Shown here in pieces: positions 13,501 to 28,500 of a DNA stretch of 64,000 nucleotides (positions are counted from its first letter, which is position 1; every line of letters starts with the position of its first letter). The stretch is from assembly GCF_954871325.1 (NCBI RefSeq), contig NC_088775.1, positions 69,665,561-69,729,560 on the forward strand, in the 5' to 3' direction. The notes beneath the pieces were generated by a model that worked only from the letters and a program-made list of their open reading frames with translations, was not told the origin of the DNA and searched no databases. Made by a program: the position numbers and the translations under genes. Origin of the DNA: Gordionus sp. m RMFG-2023 (Eukaryota > Nematomorpha > Gordioida > Chordodea > Parachordodidae).

Positions 13501-16500
13501 TTGCACATCTCTAATTCTCATATTTTTTAAATTGATGATTTCTCAACGATAATTTTATAAAAACAATCCGTTATCTCAATATAAATAGAAAACTATTGAA
13601 TTTTCCAGGCTCGGTCCACAATTATTATATATTCAAAAGATCCAGATCACCAATTTTATCATATTTATATCATTTCATCTATCTATCCCCTGATTCTTTT
13701 TTAAAGAGGGCCATACGGTATGATGCGCTTTGGCTCTAATTTAGGATGGAAAATATAATTGATTTATATGGAGTTTAGGTTCAATAAAAAGTTCACCAAG
13801 TTTTTAACGCTGTAGCTTCAAGAGAGGGTCATAAGCGTATAACCCATATATGTTCTATTTGAGCACTAAACAGTTTTCTATCATTTAATACTTATAGGGG
13901 ACCATGCGTTTTTGATTGAATTTATTTTACCTAGGTATTTGTTATTTTTAAGTTTAAAGTTTATATAAAAATGCCCTAAAGAAATACAGGATTTGTAAAG
14001 CCCACTGCGAACAGACTTAATTTTTTTTATTGATCACTGCGTACCTGATTTAAAATATAAATTTTAGCTCCTAAAGTTACCTCCATTGATTTTTAGAAAT
14101 AAGCTTGGGTCGGGTAGACTCGGGCCTAATTTTTCAAAAATAAATTCTGGCAGGATGGACTAAGATCTAATTTTTAAATCGGAATATCTTGGCATTTTGG
14201 GTGCGGTCCGCCAAAAATGGGTTCTATACACGGCTCTAATTTTTATCCTAAAAATTATTTTTAAAATTGCATTATATTATTATATTGTTATATTAATAAA
14301 AGAAATATTTAGTATATATTTGTCTCTTGTAGAAAATCTATATTTTTAATTTTATGAATATCTATTTTTTAAACTGAAAATGATATCTAGCCTTAAGTTA
14401 TTTATGGAGAACTTAGAGCATGGTGTTTAAGGTTGATAAATAAGCAATTAATTCTATAAAGAGCTCAAAAATTTTATAATTAGAGCCTATATAACATTTT
14501 ATCCTCCGAAGCCAGTTCTCCCTCATTCTAAAAAAAAATTAAAGAGAAAATAAGCAAAAATGAATTCAAAAAAATCGGTATTTACGGTTAAGAAAAATTA
14601 AAAATAAATATAAATGTGTTAAAAATAGTCTCAAAAAATGGTTCATATTGCTCCGAGATGGCTTGAATTACTCTAAAGTTAGAGGTCTGCAAAGTCCGTC
14701 CCGATTTGGCTCGTTAATAATTTTTGCACAAGTTGCCCAGCCCGGCCAAAGTTTTACGAAAAGTCGACTCCGGTCTTTTAAATCTTTTTGTAAATTTCAG
14801 ACAATTACATTTTTAATTTATATATCTAAATTTTTCCAAGGTTCTTATATCTCTCCTCTATGGATAGCTATCTAGTTCTATAACAACCGTTTTATAAATC
14901 AATTATGGTTTATATCTGTATTTGTAATTGGATCATATCCAAGCGTTTAGCCATGTAAATTTTTTTGATAAAATATAAAAGGGCTCAGGCGCATAGCCAG
15001 TTTGGGGGAGGGGGTATATCAAAAATTTTTGAAAAATATAAAAGGCTTCATAAATCGTGAATTGGAAGTCTTTATTTCAAATATATTCTATTCTAAATAT
15101 TAGCAAAAAGTTAAAATTAATTAAATATTAATTTCTTGTATATTAATATTTTATCTAACGAAAATTTACCTTAAACATTGATTGATATAAGAAAATTTTA
15201 TAAACCAAAAAAAAATCTATTTATAAAAACTGATTAGAAAATTTATAGAGTGTATGAAAGACTTCTTGTGTTACAGGAAAAAAGAATCTGCAAAAAACCT
15301 GCACGACAAAATGGAACCATCGGCATAAAGCAGGCATTTTTGAATCTAGAAGAGCCTGTTGTATGCCTTCAGAGAAATATCAGAATCACCTGAAAGTGAA
15401 ATTTCATCTAAAACTGATACATAATTAGATTTAATATGGCTGCAAATTTTTCTAATTGGGATGTTTTAATATATGCAATCAATGCAAACATTGAAACAAT
15501 AGACTCCTCACAAGTCATTGAAAAAATGTGGACAGACCTTTCATCCAGATTAATAAACAATGCCTAATCGACACTAGGCTTGACTAGGGGAGGTAACAAA
15601 TCATACAAAGAACTATGGTGGTGGAATGAAGAGGTACAAACCACTATACAGGAGAAAAAAGCCCTTTATAAAATATGGTACAAATCCAAAAACCCAGATG
15701 ACAAGACAAGATACAAAAAATCCAAGAGATTAGCTACAAAGGCGGTGGCTAGGGCCAAATCTATGGCATACAATGACATGTATAAAGAACTACATACCAA
15801 AGAAGGGCAAAATAAAATATACAGATTAGCCAAACAGGGTGAATATAATTTTAGGGATATAAATAGAGCTCCGAAAGTAATCAAGAATAAAGATGGGAAA
15901 TTGATAATAAAGGAAAAAGAAATAATGAATAGATGGAAAGAATATTTTCAGGAGCTTCTCAACTTTAATCCCCACATACTACATCTAGGCGAACACTCCC
16001 CATATCAAAACCTTGTACAACCTATAACAGAACAAGAAATAATCACAAGCCTCAAGCATATGAAAAACAACAAAGCTATGGGTCAAACGATATTCCAATA
16101 AAAAGCCTTAAAGCACTAGGAGATGATGGAATACATCTCCTCACAAATTTGTTAAAATACTTGGAAATGAAGAGGTTCCCCAAAAATGGAGGCAAGGCTA
16201 TCTAGTATCTTCAAAAATAACGGGGATCCACACAATTGCCAAAATTACAGGGGCATAAAACTAATGTTACACTGTCTAAAACTATACGAAAAAATAATAG
16301 AAAAAAGATTAAGAGACATAATCGAAATAGGATAGACTCAGTTTGGCTTTATGCCTGGAAGATCAACAACTGATGCTATCCACGCAATTAGGCAAATGAG
16401 TGAAAAATACAGGAAAAAGAACAAAAAGCTATACATGGTCTTTCTCGATCTAGAAAAGGCTTTCGATAGAATTCCAAGAAAACTTATCAGGTGGGCGCTA

Positions 16501-19500
16501 CGCCACAAAAAGTTCCCGAAAATATATAAGAATAATACAGGATATGTATATGGGTCATACAACAATGGTCCGTAGCACAACAGGTACTTCAGCAGGCTTC
16601 ACAATAGCCGAAGGTTCATCAAGAGTCGGCTATCAGCTGACTTCTCCTCATTACAGTAATAGATGTATTAGCACAGTCTATACCTCAAACCCGTGGAATA
16701 TAATATTTGCAAATGATATTGTGATACTTGCCGAATCCAAGGATGAAATGAAAGAAAGATTAGTGGGTTGGATAAATATCCTAGAAAAGCACGGACTAAA
16801 AGTAAATAGAGAAAAGACGGAGTATATGGTGATAGGAGGAGATTAAACAGAGAGTATTGATACAAATGAATGGCAAATATCGGCAATTGAAAGCTGCAAA
16901 TATTTGGGCTCCACTATACAAACAAACGGCACAATAGAAAAAGAGATAAAGAGTAAAATTAATCAAGGGTGGTTAAAGTGGAGATATTTTGGAGTGCTAT
17001 TTGACAAAAAAATCCCACACAAATTAAAGGGGAAAATTTACAGTTCCATAGTACAACCAACTATTCTATATAGTTCGGAAACATGGTCAACCAAGGAATC
17101 AGACGAGAGAAGTCTACAAACTATGGAGATGAGAATGCTGAGGATGATTGCTGGGGTAACAAGAAAGGATAAAGTGCGCAGTACAAGAATACTAAGGAGT
17201 TTAAAGGTAGTGCCCATTAAGACTAAGTTAATGGTAAACAGACTTAGTTGGTATGGGCACACAATGAGAAGGCCTATGAACTACAAAGGAAATAAGGTTG
17301 AGAGTTTGGAAGTAATGGGCAAACGTAAAAGAGGAAGGTCAAAACTTGAATGGGGCCATAAAGTTAGAGCCAATATAAAGAAGTATAAATTAGATAAAAG
17401 AGATTGTATGAATAACATAAAGTGGAAAAAGATGTTGAAGGAGCTTACCACCAGAAAAGGTGAAAGCTAAAGAGAAAAAAAGAAGAAAAAAAGAAGAAAA
17501 AAATTAATATATTATTTATTATACAACAATTTTATGCAATGTTTTTCAAAAAAATGGATTTCACTGAAGTTATGAAAATTAGGATCTGCAAAAGTAGGCC
17601 TTCGGGTCGGGTCGGGCCTTGGAAATTTATTAAAATATATTTAAATTTATCAATTTTATATTGAATTTTTTATGGAAAATAAAAATTTTATTTTATTTTA
17701 TAGAACTAGACGCCATATAACATGTCTTTTATTTTGAGTAGTTATAAAAATTAATTTCTATATTTAAATAAGTTCCAGCCGGGCCGGTAAATTTTCTTAA
17801 AAAAAAATTCAGGTACGGGCTGGGCCGGCAAAACTTTTTAAAAAAATTCGGGCCGGGCCGGGCTTGAAAAATTAGGCCCGTTGCAGATCACTAATGAGAA
17901 TGTAAAATATGATTATATTACAACTTAGAAAACCAAGAGATAATATTAGCTAGGAATTTCTTGAGATTTATATAATTTTGAGATTCACAAGCCTCTACTC
18001 TCACCGACAAACAAATCGTTCCAACATTAACTAGAACTCAAAGAAAGATTGCTATAAAATAACGTTTTTATTCTTCTTTTGGATTTAATATTGACTCAAA
18101 TCAATGAACGATTTGTGTATCATCTAGCTCTATCGAATTTACAAATAATATATCTTATAACTCTTTCTTATCTGAGGATATATCATGTTGATATTGAAAA
18201 TAAATATTTAGCTAAATTTTTTTCATTGGATATAAATGTATTTGATGGCCAATTAAATTTAGAATTTTAAATGGTATCAAATATCCATTTTTATAGATAA
18301 CTTTTCAAGAAATATAATGGAAGCATTGCTTGCTTAATATATATTTTAAAAGTTTTCCAAATTTATTAATATTATTGTATATTTTGGCAAGAGGACCTTT
18401 TCTTCAATATAGATAATAAAAAATTAAAAACAAAATTTAACGATATAAAGAAAAGCTTTGAAATAGTAGCTTTTAAAGACCGGAACCTTTCCTCAGATTG
18501 TATATTCAAAAAAATGAAGAAAAAAGAAGGGAGAAAAAAACAAAAAGGATTATTATAATCCAAATTAAATTCTAATCTATTGTCATATAATATAAATATT
18601 TTCATTTGAAACCATGAAAAATATAGTTATAAAAAATTAAATTTTTAACAGGTGTTTTTCAATTATAGTTGATGTACATATGATGTTTCGAAATCAGAAG
18701 CAATAGCTTTGTTAGCAAAATATATTAAAAATACCTTGAGAGCAAAAATTTAAAAGAATCTGCCACATCTACCATGGCTAGTGCTATTTTTTTAAAATAA
18801 AAAAATTTTATTTTATTTTATCACTTTATGTTTTGGATAAAATATTGTTGATAACAAGCATGGTTGTTTAAAATTGCAAACCATTTCAAAGGATATAGGC
18901 TTTGCAATAAATCATATTCAATTGTCAAAAGATTGCCTGATTAATTTGAGAAGTATAATTTAAATATTGTCTTGTATTATTTTTTAATCCTAATAGATAA
19001 CAACACTAAATTTGTGAATGTTTTTACAAAGGCACAAGATTTTATGAAGGGAGGTTTCTGTCTTATATTTTGAAAGTGTTAGATTTCAAACATTACAATC
19101 CAAAAAAGGAGAGATGTTACTTTCATTATTAAATATTTTATTTTAGCTTTAAAACCAGCGTGTATTATGCTGCACTTGGTTTAATGAAAGATTTAATGAG
19201 GAATTAAAGATTTTTCTAAATCAAACATAATTTTTTTAACCAAAGGGAATGGCGGTAAAGACAATCGTCAAAGATGATATCGAGGATATCTATCTGTGAA
19301 TTTTACGATTTAAATTTAAGTTCAAATTTTTGAAGAAATGTTGAAGTTTCGAAATATTTGTATGATGCTAAAACAGGGGATGTAATTATTATACATGATC
19401 AAGAGGCTAAAGAATCTAAACAGATTCTGAGAATTGTAAATATTTAAAAAAAAATATTTATATTAATACATTATTTCTTCTTCTGATGATGATGATGATA

Positions 19501-22500
19501 ATAATTCTGAAACTTATGATTAAGACTGGAAAATCTATCGTTTATACCTTATCGTCTACTTTAAAATTTTTCTGCTTTCCCAAATTTAATTTTATATGAA
19601 TATTTATTAACCATTCCTACTAGCTCATGTATTGCCCAAAAGGGTGTCATAAAATAATTCACTGCTTTTCGTAGAGTAATTTTTAAGGAGGTATTCAGCT
19701 TCCATCACTTAGAAAATTTAGGGGCCACTGATAAATTTTATATGATAATTAGTTCTAATAAATAATTCGAATAAATTTTTAATCATTTTTTTCCCCTTTA
19801 GAAAATTTCTGGCTACGTGCCTGATCATATCATAAATAACTTCCAGGCCTATTGTAATTTATTTTCAAATAGTATTAATTAAAATTAAAATATTCGCTTG
19901 AAATTTAATAATATATATCAAAATTTTAGGAAAAATCATGCTTGCAAGACCCTAATTTTTTTTAAAAAAATTCCCAGCCCGGAGTCAGGTTTTGCACTCT
20001 GCTCCAGGTATTTTTTTATATATTTATGTAAAATAAATAATTTTAGAATTTATGGACGTTTAAAAAGTGCTTAGAGTCCTTCACATCCTGGCCCCCTAAT
20101 TTTTTATTCGGAAAGTTGTCCAAATTTTATTTTGGACTGGCAATTTGTGCACACTTTTTAGGTCGGGCCGTATTAATTCAAATTTAGAATTTTTTTTCAC
20201 AAATATAAATCGGATAGTCTTAAAAATTTAATATGGAAAAATACTTTTTTAAAATATAAAAGGCCTTGAATATCTTTAGCGGTAAGAGCATGCACATCCC
20301 CTTCAAAGATACTCGAAGATTTTCTCTCAGATGAGGGAATGCATATTTTATAGGATAGGGTAAAGCTATCAAAAGAGGTTTATTTACTGCTGAAAAGTAT
20401 TTCACATGCCCTGTTATTACTTAGTAGTATTATATTTAAGTTAAAATGGTTAATCAAGAGCTTTGATCATTTTTGTTTTCTAAAATTAGTATTTGATATA
20501 ATTTGTAAATAATTATGTTTTTTAAGTGAAAATTACACCATATTATAACTGGGTGAAGTTCAAATAGCTGGAAAGATGCAATATCATTTTTATTTGGGAC
20601 TTAAGCAATGAAACCAGAGTCATAGGGATATTCCCGTTTAGCTGGGTATGGTGCCTAGATCCCTGACCACGTATCTATATTATAAATCCGAAATTTTATT
20701 TAAAAAATTATAAATCCTTAATTGAAATAAATAAAAATCATTGACGTACTCAGCGGAGGGGGGGGGCAAATCCCCCCCCCCCCCCCCCCCAAAGCCAAAA
20801 AATGCAGATGCCGGATATATTTTTCAAAAATATTATTGTTTATATTAATTTATATTTGTTAATATTTATTGGTATCTCATATTAAATATATATTTAATTA
20901 CATTTATTATCACATTTATCTATTAAGTTATTTTATCAATTAATTTCGATTTCAAGTTTTCCGGCGTAATATTTACTTTTTATTTTCAAATTTTTAGTGG
21001 CGTAATATTTATCTACCATTTTCAAATTTCTAGTCAAATAATTATTATTTCTGAAACTTCTTGTCCAACAGGGAAAAAGAAATTGCAACCTTGTCCAACG
21101 AGATAGAGTCTCTGCCATCAAGCAGTAACAGCTTTTAAGGAGTTAGAAGAGCCAATTATTTGCTATTACTTAATATCAAAATGGCCTGAAAGAATTATTT
21201 CCTCAGTAGCAAGAAAATTATTGGATTCAATTCTTATTCCAAATTTTATTTCTCATTAGAATGTATTATTTAATTATACAACTATTTTAGGTATTACTTT
21301 TCAATAACATGACATTGACTTGATTAAGAAGATGAGAATAGCGGAGAGCATTTTATCAGAACTCAAGGAAATTAGGGCTAATGTTGATGAAGAATTTCAT
21401 ATTTTATTGTTGAGTCAAAAGCAGAGCTATATGTGTTTAATATTTGTCTCCCTCGACTTGTAACAAGGCAAGCTCATCGTTAAAACATTAATATAGGATC
21501 GGTAGAAGAGTATATCTTAAATACAGATACATTTATAACCCAAATAAATGAATTTTTAATTCATCATGCAACACTTACTAATCTGCAAATATTACTTCCA
21601 CAAAAGCCTTTCCAACCTTTTTCAGATGGTGATAGAAAAAAAAATATTTGTTAGATTTTTATTATGAAAATGTTAAAGTATCTTATGATACCTTACTAGC
21701 TGAATAACTATGTTTATAAGATTAACAATGGTTGATATAGTCTCAAAAATGCTATGGATGCTTTGCATTATTTTAAACACATTTTAGATTAAATTCCCAA
21801 TGTATTAAAAGGGTTTATAAACTCTTCCCATTAGTAAACTAATGAGAGAATATTCTCTTTTTTAAAAACAGAGGCCTGCAGAAGTACCATTCAGGGCACG
21901 GCCCGGATTTTTTTAAAGATTTTTTACGGCCCGGCCTGGGTTTTTTTAAAAAAATTTTTTAGGCCCGATTCGGCTTTTTTTTAAAAAAATTTCAGGCCCG
22001 GCCCGGCTTTTTTTAAAATAAAATTTTCAGGCCCGGCTTGGGTGTTTTTTAAAAAAATTTCGGGCCCGGCCCGGGTATATTTAAAAAAATTAAAATACTG
22101 TTAAGCCCGGGGGCCGGGCCTGCAGGTCTCTGAAAAACATACCAAGAAGTACAACATCTGAAAGTAGATAGAAAGGTTTGGATCTTTTGAATATTCATAG
22201 GCATTTGACGACAAGCAAGGATGAGATAATTGAAAAATTAGCTCAATCACAACGAAGATTGGATTTTACATTGTAAATATATATAAAATGCAATTATTCC
22301 TAAGAAACTTTTTGTGTAAAGGCTCAAAAAATTCAAATTTCTATTTTGGGTCATTAGTGATTCTTTACATATAATTTTTTTATAATTCACATAAATTTAA
22401 AATTGTGTATTAGAAATAGTTATTAGTCCTAATAAATTTATGCTTGATATTTTTAAAAAACAATAATATTTCTTAAAAAATTTTATTATCCCCCCCCAGA

Positions 22501-25500
22501 CCAAATTCCTGCGTACGCGCCTGATAAGAATTAATTTATGTAACGTTCTATCATACACACAAGACACATCATTTATACAATTATACATATTCAACAATAT
22601 TTTAACAAAATATTATCGAATTACAAATCAGATTATTTGTTATTCTTATCACGTTGTTGAAGTATAAAACAAAAAAAAATCAGAATTATTTTATAAATAC
22701 CATATTTTTATGAAACAATTATACTAAACTCAATAATAAAAATAAATCCTTCCTGAAGATATCTGACCATCACACTCACAAATAGTTGATGGATTTTTAT
22801 ATTTAAAATGTGATTTTTAATAAAAAGTTTGTTTTGAAAGTTTTAAGATAATGCAATTTATTTTATAGCCTTGTGTGATTTAATTAAAGAAAATGTATTT
22901 ATAATTTTTTTTAAAACTTTTTTTAAGATTTTTATATAAAATGGTTATAACAGATTTTAGCTCTTTTTTGTTTAGGAAAAAAATAAATAAGAGAATAACT
23001 CTTATAATTAAATTATCTTATAATAATCTGAAAATTAGATAAAAAAAAAGCTCTTATATAGTTTTATTTAGCTTCTCTATAAAAAAAATATAGAAAAATA
23101 ATTAATTTATAATAATTAGAATTTACCATTCATTACAGGAATATTATTGTTGTTTAAACGGATAAACTTACTCAAGAATTTTTTTTAAACCATAAATGAC
23201 TTTATTAGGTTTTCCCTTCTTGTAATCACTGACTTTTGAGTTTGAGAAAAATATTTATAAGCAATATTTAAAACATTTTGATGAGCTTTTTGAATGAAGA
23301 GATGGCCTCTTTTGAAAATAAAAAAAATAAATAATTATAAATCCAATATTTTTGGTTTGTCAAACCGTTAATTCGTTTGTTTATTCTCCTTCCTTCATGA
23401 ATATAAAATTCGAACCGAACTCGGAAAAGAAAACCCGGGTTTTTAAAAAAAATCTGAACCCAGTTTATATTCAAAACCCCGAACTGAACCCAGGTTCAAT
23501 CGGTTTCAGTGTAGTTTATAAGATATATTTGTATAATTGTAAATACAAATATTAATAATTTAATTGAGATTTTATAATATTTTCAAATTTCCAATTAAGT
23601 GAAGTGTTAATAAATTTTAATTAACTTAACTCATTTACGTCATTTTAATTTTTTAAAAATTTATTCTCAAAGATTTCTATTGGAGGTTAATAAATTTTAA
23701 ACAATAATTCATTTACGCCATTTATTTTTAATTTTTATCTAATTCTCAAAGATTATTAATTAAAGGAAAATAAAAGTGAACAAGTCAAAGTAAAAATTAT
23801 TATATTGGATATTGTTAATTTAAAGAAATACGTTTAAATAAAATTTTTATAATTGATACATTTTTGCTTTGTATTTTTAACTATATTTTGCCTATAAATA
23901 AAGTAAAAAATTTATTTTTTTACCAAATTTATATCTAGTTTTTTAATTATGATTTAAATATACAATTTTTTTTATCATTAATTCTTAAACCCGAGCTGAA
24001 CCCGCAACCAAACCCGGGTTCAAAAATATTTCTCTGAACCGAACCCCAACCAAACCCACTTATTATTTTTTTACCTTAAACCGAACCCGAACCAAACCCA
24101 GGTAAAAATTTTGCCGGGTTCGCATTCCTGCGTTAAATTAAAAAAACAAACATCTTTTAAACCTAATTCACTAAACATGAGTTTTTTAGACATATATGAT
24201 TTTCAAAAATTTTGATTTCAACTATTTCCAACTACCCAAATGGAAGAATTTTTAAAATATGCTTATTATTTTTATTGTTATTAAGGATGGGCAAAAAAAT
24301 TTTTAAATTTCAAATTTTTAAAAATCAAAATAATTTTTGGGTCTAGTAGACCTATGTTTAGTAAAAAAAATTGCACATTTATAATATTATTAATGAATTT
24401 CTATTATGTACGATCGGTTCGGTTCAGGTTCAGGTTTGGATAAAAATAATGGTTTAAGGTTCAGGTTCGGTTCGCAAAAAATAAAAATATCGGTTCGGTT
24501 CGAACCTCTAAAAACCGGTTTGAACACATTTGTATTCAAACCTACATTAGGATTATGTATCAGGAAAATTTTTTTTTTATTTCATAATTAAAATAAAAAC
24601 CATCATTTTTATTAATTGCACATTATAAAATAATATAATTTATAAATTTAACAAATAAATATATCAATGATTAATTTAAATATGAACAATTACTTAAATT
24701 TTTTTTATTAAGCTGCACAATTAATATATTTTCAAAATTCGTCTCACTCAAATTACATCTAAGGAGATAATATAAATTTAATTGTTGAAAAACATCCTTC
24801 CACACTAACTTGGGTAGCTGGCATTGCCAGTATGATATCAGATTTGATGTGTCAAGATACAATAGATATTTTTTGCCCCTTTCTATCAGATAATTTAATT
24901 TTTTTTTCTCTATCTAATATATAATACTATATGTAAATAATTTATATATTAGATTTAATTTTTTTCATTATAATTTATAAGCTTAAAATATTAAAATATT
25001 GCAAAATGGCAATACACTAAAGTTTATAAAAATTATGACTGACGTTTATCAATCAAATGTGATTGATAATAATTTTTAAAACAATTTGATTATAATTAAA
25101 ATATTTGCAATATACTACTAGTAATAACTTACACATTATTTTATAAGCATAAAATTATGAGACTCGAACCGGTTCAGAGGCATTTTAGCGGTTCGGTTCA
25201 GGTTCGGCTAGAAATTTTTTAGAGGTTTAGGTTCGGTTTAGGTTCGATAAAAAATACAGGTTTTTAACGGTTCAGGTTCGGTTTGGATCCCTGATTCTGA
25301 TTAATATTTTATTAGTGAAACGGGAATTTTAGAATTTTATAAAAAGGAGGAGATTTAGTTGAAAATTAAGATATTTCCTCATTGATTATAACTTTGCCTA
25401 CTGAAATATCTTATAATTCATTGAGGGCGGTAGCTAGCCCAAATTAATATATACGCATGGGACATATAAATGTCGCTTATGAGTCTTGTTTTACGCTAAT

Positions 25501-28500
25501 AAATACTACTCTCGAAATTTCTTGTGATATATAAAGAAAATAGCTATAAAGAGAATCAAAATCCATTTTCATGACATGATTTTGGCATAATTATATTTAT
25601 AAAATTGAGTCAACCTTGGTTAAATCATTGTATAAATTGCTTGACTTTGAAACGAATTACTTTTTCGTAATCGAAGATAACCAGTGCATGGCAGCGGGAT
25701 TATAATAAAAACACTCTAAAAATCAGGTTACCGCCATTGACAAGTTTGCCACCTCGAATCCGGTAAAATTAGGTTTTTCAAAATAAAAAGCGCACAATAT
25801 GAATGGTTTAATTTTTAAAATTTGCTAACCCGGGTCTATAAAGTATTGTAAAACACTTTTTAGACACGGAGTCAGGGGAATACGCTTCTATGAAAATTAT
25901 CTTCATTGAGATTTATTAAATCGAATTACCTTTATATCATACTAGATGGCTATTATTTTTCTTTATTTGTTTGTTTTATATATTAGTAGATTATTATTTT
26001 TTTTACGGGCTTAGATAATTTGAATGTATTAAGGTAATAATTAAAGTTATCGGTTAAAGAAATAAGAAAATAACTTCAAAGTTAAATTTAGATCCATTCC
26101 TTTGGTCAAGGCCGACATCCAAAAAAAACTATCCCAACTCCTTTTTGGTCTATCAAAAAATAAAAATAAATTATTAATAAAATTATGAATTTTTATTCGA
26201 TTTTTTTTTTTACAAATTTATAAAATATAACAGTATTTTTTTATTTAAAAAAAATCAATTAAATTTAACTTAAAAAAAATAAAATATTATAAACGTTTTT
26301 ATTTTTATTTGTTCAGTTACACCTTTTAATTTTTTATTTTACCTTTTTAAAAATTTATTCTTCTATTAATTTTCAATCATCTTCCAATAATGTGTCACTT
26401 TATAAAATATTTATATTTTATTTTATCTTGATTAATAAACATATTTTATGTCTTAACAACATGATGTTTACAATATGCATTAAAATCATTTTTTAATGAA
26501 AGAAGAAGTCACATTAATTTATTCATGGGATCCGTGTTTGATGTCCATTCCTAGAGCTAAGGTAAACTAACAAGATTATTAAAATCACCTTTAAATAAAA
26601 TAATTTTAATTCTACTATATCTATTTAGGTTAGCATCATATTGTGATTAGTATCTAACAATAATCATTAATGAATTTTATTGTATGCAAAATTATTACAC
26701 ACTAAACAATAATTATTCTTTTGTTCTTTTATCTCATAGCCGTATCCAGGAATTTTCTCTATGGCAGGGAAGCACTATTAGGTTGGTTTTCCCTCTATAA
26801 ATTTTATTGGAGTTGGAGATCTTTAAGTCCACATGTAGTCTAGACCTTCAGCTATGTTATATTTATATAAATATTGTTAAAAAGGAGGAATAACCAGAAA
26901 GTACAACATTTTGAACGTGTGAGGGGGCTGATCATACGCTCAAAACAGTGTACTCTAGTTATTCCTCCTTTTTAACACTCTCACGCGTTCAAAACGGTGT
27001 ACTTTCTGGTAATTCCTCCTTTTTAACAACTATCACCCTTCATAACGGTGTACTTTCTGGTTATTCTTACCTTTAACACTTTCAAAACGGTTTACTTACT
27101 CTGGTTAAATATTAAAATTACCCTTTATAACGTCTTGGCCACAACTGTAAAAATAATATTTACTGGGTATTTATTAATTATATATATATATATATATAAT
27201 TTATTAAAATACATGCAACTCTTTTTGTTTTTTTGTAATTTGACAATACACTAAATTCGCTGTAATTTAAATCGGAAGAATAATTCACAAATAATAAATG
27301 TAATAATAATGATTTTTTTTTCCTTTTTTCCATTCTTTTATATCGATCTTCTTCTAGTCAAAAATCATATTCATCTTCCGCCCACTGATCTTCCAATTCT
27401 GCGTTGGTAATAACCAGATCCAGCCAATCTCATAATTTCCCTTCAAGAATTTGGGGTCCGATCTCTTCCAACAAATCCTCCTGACTGGCCTCAGGTTCAG
27501 GCAGATCCAGATACAGCTACCTAGGACTGTTCCATGCATCGTCTACGATTGGGGTGACCCATCTTCCCTCTCCGCCAAACCTATCATAGGCCACATCTGG
27601 ACTATTTCCTCACTAGCTTCTTGGACCCCAGCCTCCGCTTCATTACATCCCTCCCTCTTGGTCGATTCACTCCAATTGCCGCAAACTTCCAACGCCAACC
27701 TTGGGCGTGACATGGCTACAAATCTGGGCCACTCGCATTTCCCATCCGCCTTTCCTAAGGAACATCTACGCCGCAAATGTCCTCTTTAGTGGCAATGGAA
27801 ACAACGGCGTCGCTCGCCCATTGGTGAACCTCCCCTTCTTTCTTCACCTTGGCGTCGCGGGCATACATATAATTCTTCTAAAAACTAAATACCATTATAT
27901 TCCATCAAAAGGGATCACATATTAATTGTATCTTATGACTAGGGTAATAAATGACAAAAACCTGACCCCAGTAATAGCTAATTTGGTAGTAACGGTCACG
28001 GTAAGTGGGTAGGTAAAGACGTGAGCTATAAGGTAGGGGATCAACCTGCCTTATCTCAATTTAATAACCAAATGAATTCTCTTTTGATTAATGGAAATTG
28101 TTTAATACAAATCAAATATGATAAAATTTAGAGAACTTTAATTCAAGCATTTATGATTAGGAGAGCAAGTGTTAAAAAGGATTTTAAATTATGTCATTGT
28201 CGAAACAAAGAAAAAAGATGACAGGCCCAAAAATCCATAAAATAGCTTAGTTCGTGCACGCCCAAATATCCCAAAGCCAATGGAATATAATCGTATTTAG
28301 TTTTTAGACGAATTAGTAATTGAGTTGTACGCAAGCCCGCGATGCCAAGGTGAAGGAAGAAGGGGAGGTTCACCTCCAGCGAGATTCCAACCGATGGGCG
28401 ATCGACGTCGCTGTTTCCGTTGCCATCGAAGATATTTAAGGCATAGATGTCCCCTAAGGGAGGCGGATGAGGTAATGCAAGTGGAGACTCCTATCAATTT

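Larger units (their letters stand above)
20739..22523 (+). mobile_element. hAT element with decayed transposase, interrupted by a MITE
   Basis: The left terminus CATTGACGTACTCAGCGGAG is followed by long G and C runs (about 20757-20791); the right terminus is AATTCCTGCGTACGCGCCTG. Flanks ATAAAAAT (20731-20738) and ATAAGAAT (22524-22531) match at 7 of 8 bases, as expected for a hAT target duplication. Inside is a plus-strand transposase pseudogene, itself split by a GGCC-word MITE. Confidence 0.8.

Noticed and set aside
14986-19823. A single 4.8 kb hAT element enclosing the RTE-like LINE
   Set aside because: Both ends look like hAT termini and are roughly inverted, but the flanking 8-mers differ completely, so the pairing is not supported.
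20757-20791. G-run and C-run as a sequencing artefact or G-quadruplex locus
   Set aside because: G/C runs next to termini also occur in the 34874-37473 element, so they are best explained as part of hAT ends; secondary-structure roles cannot be judged here.
27543-27776. A cellular zinc-knuckle protein
   Set aside because: The same sequence recurs in inverted orientation at 28278-28620 with stops, which points to a repeated element rather than a host gene.
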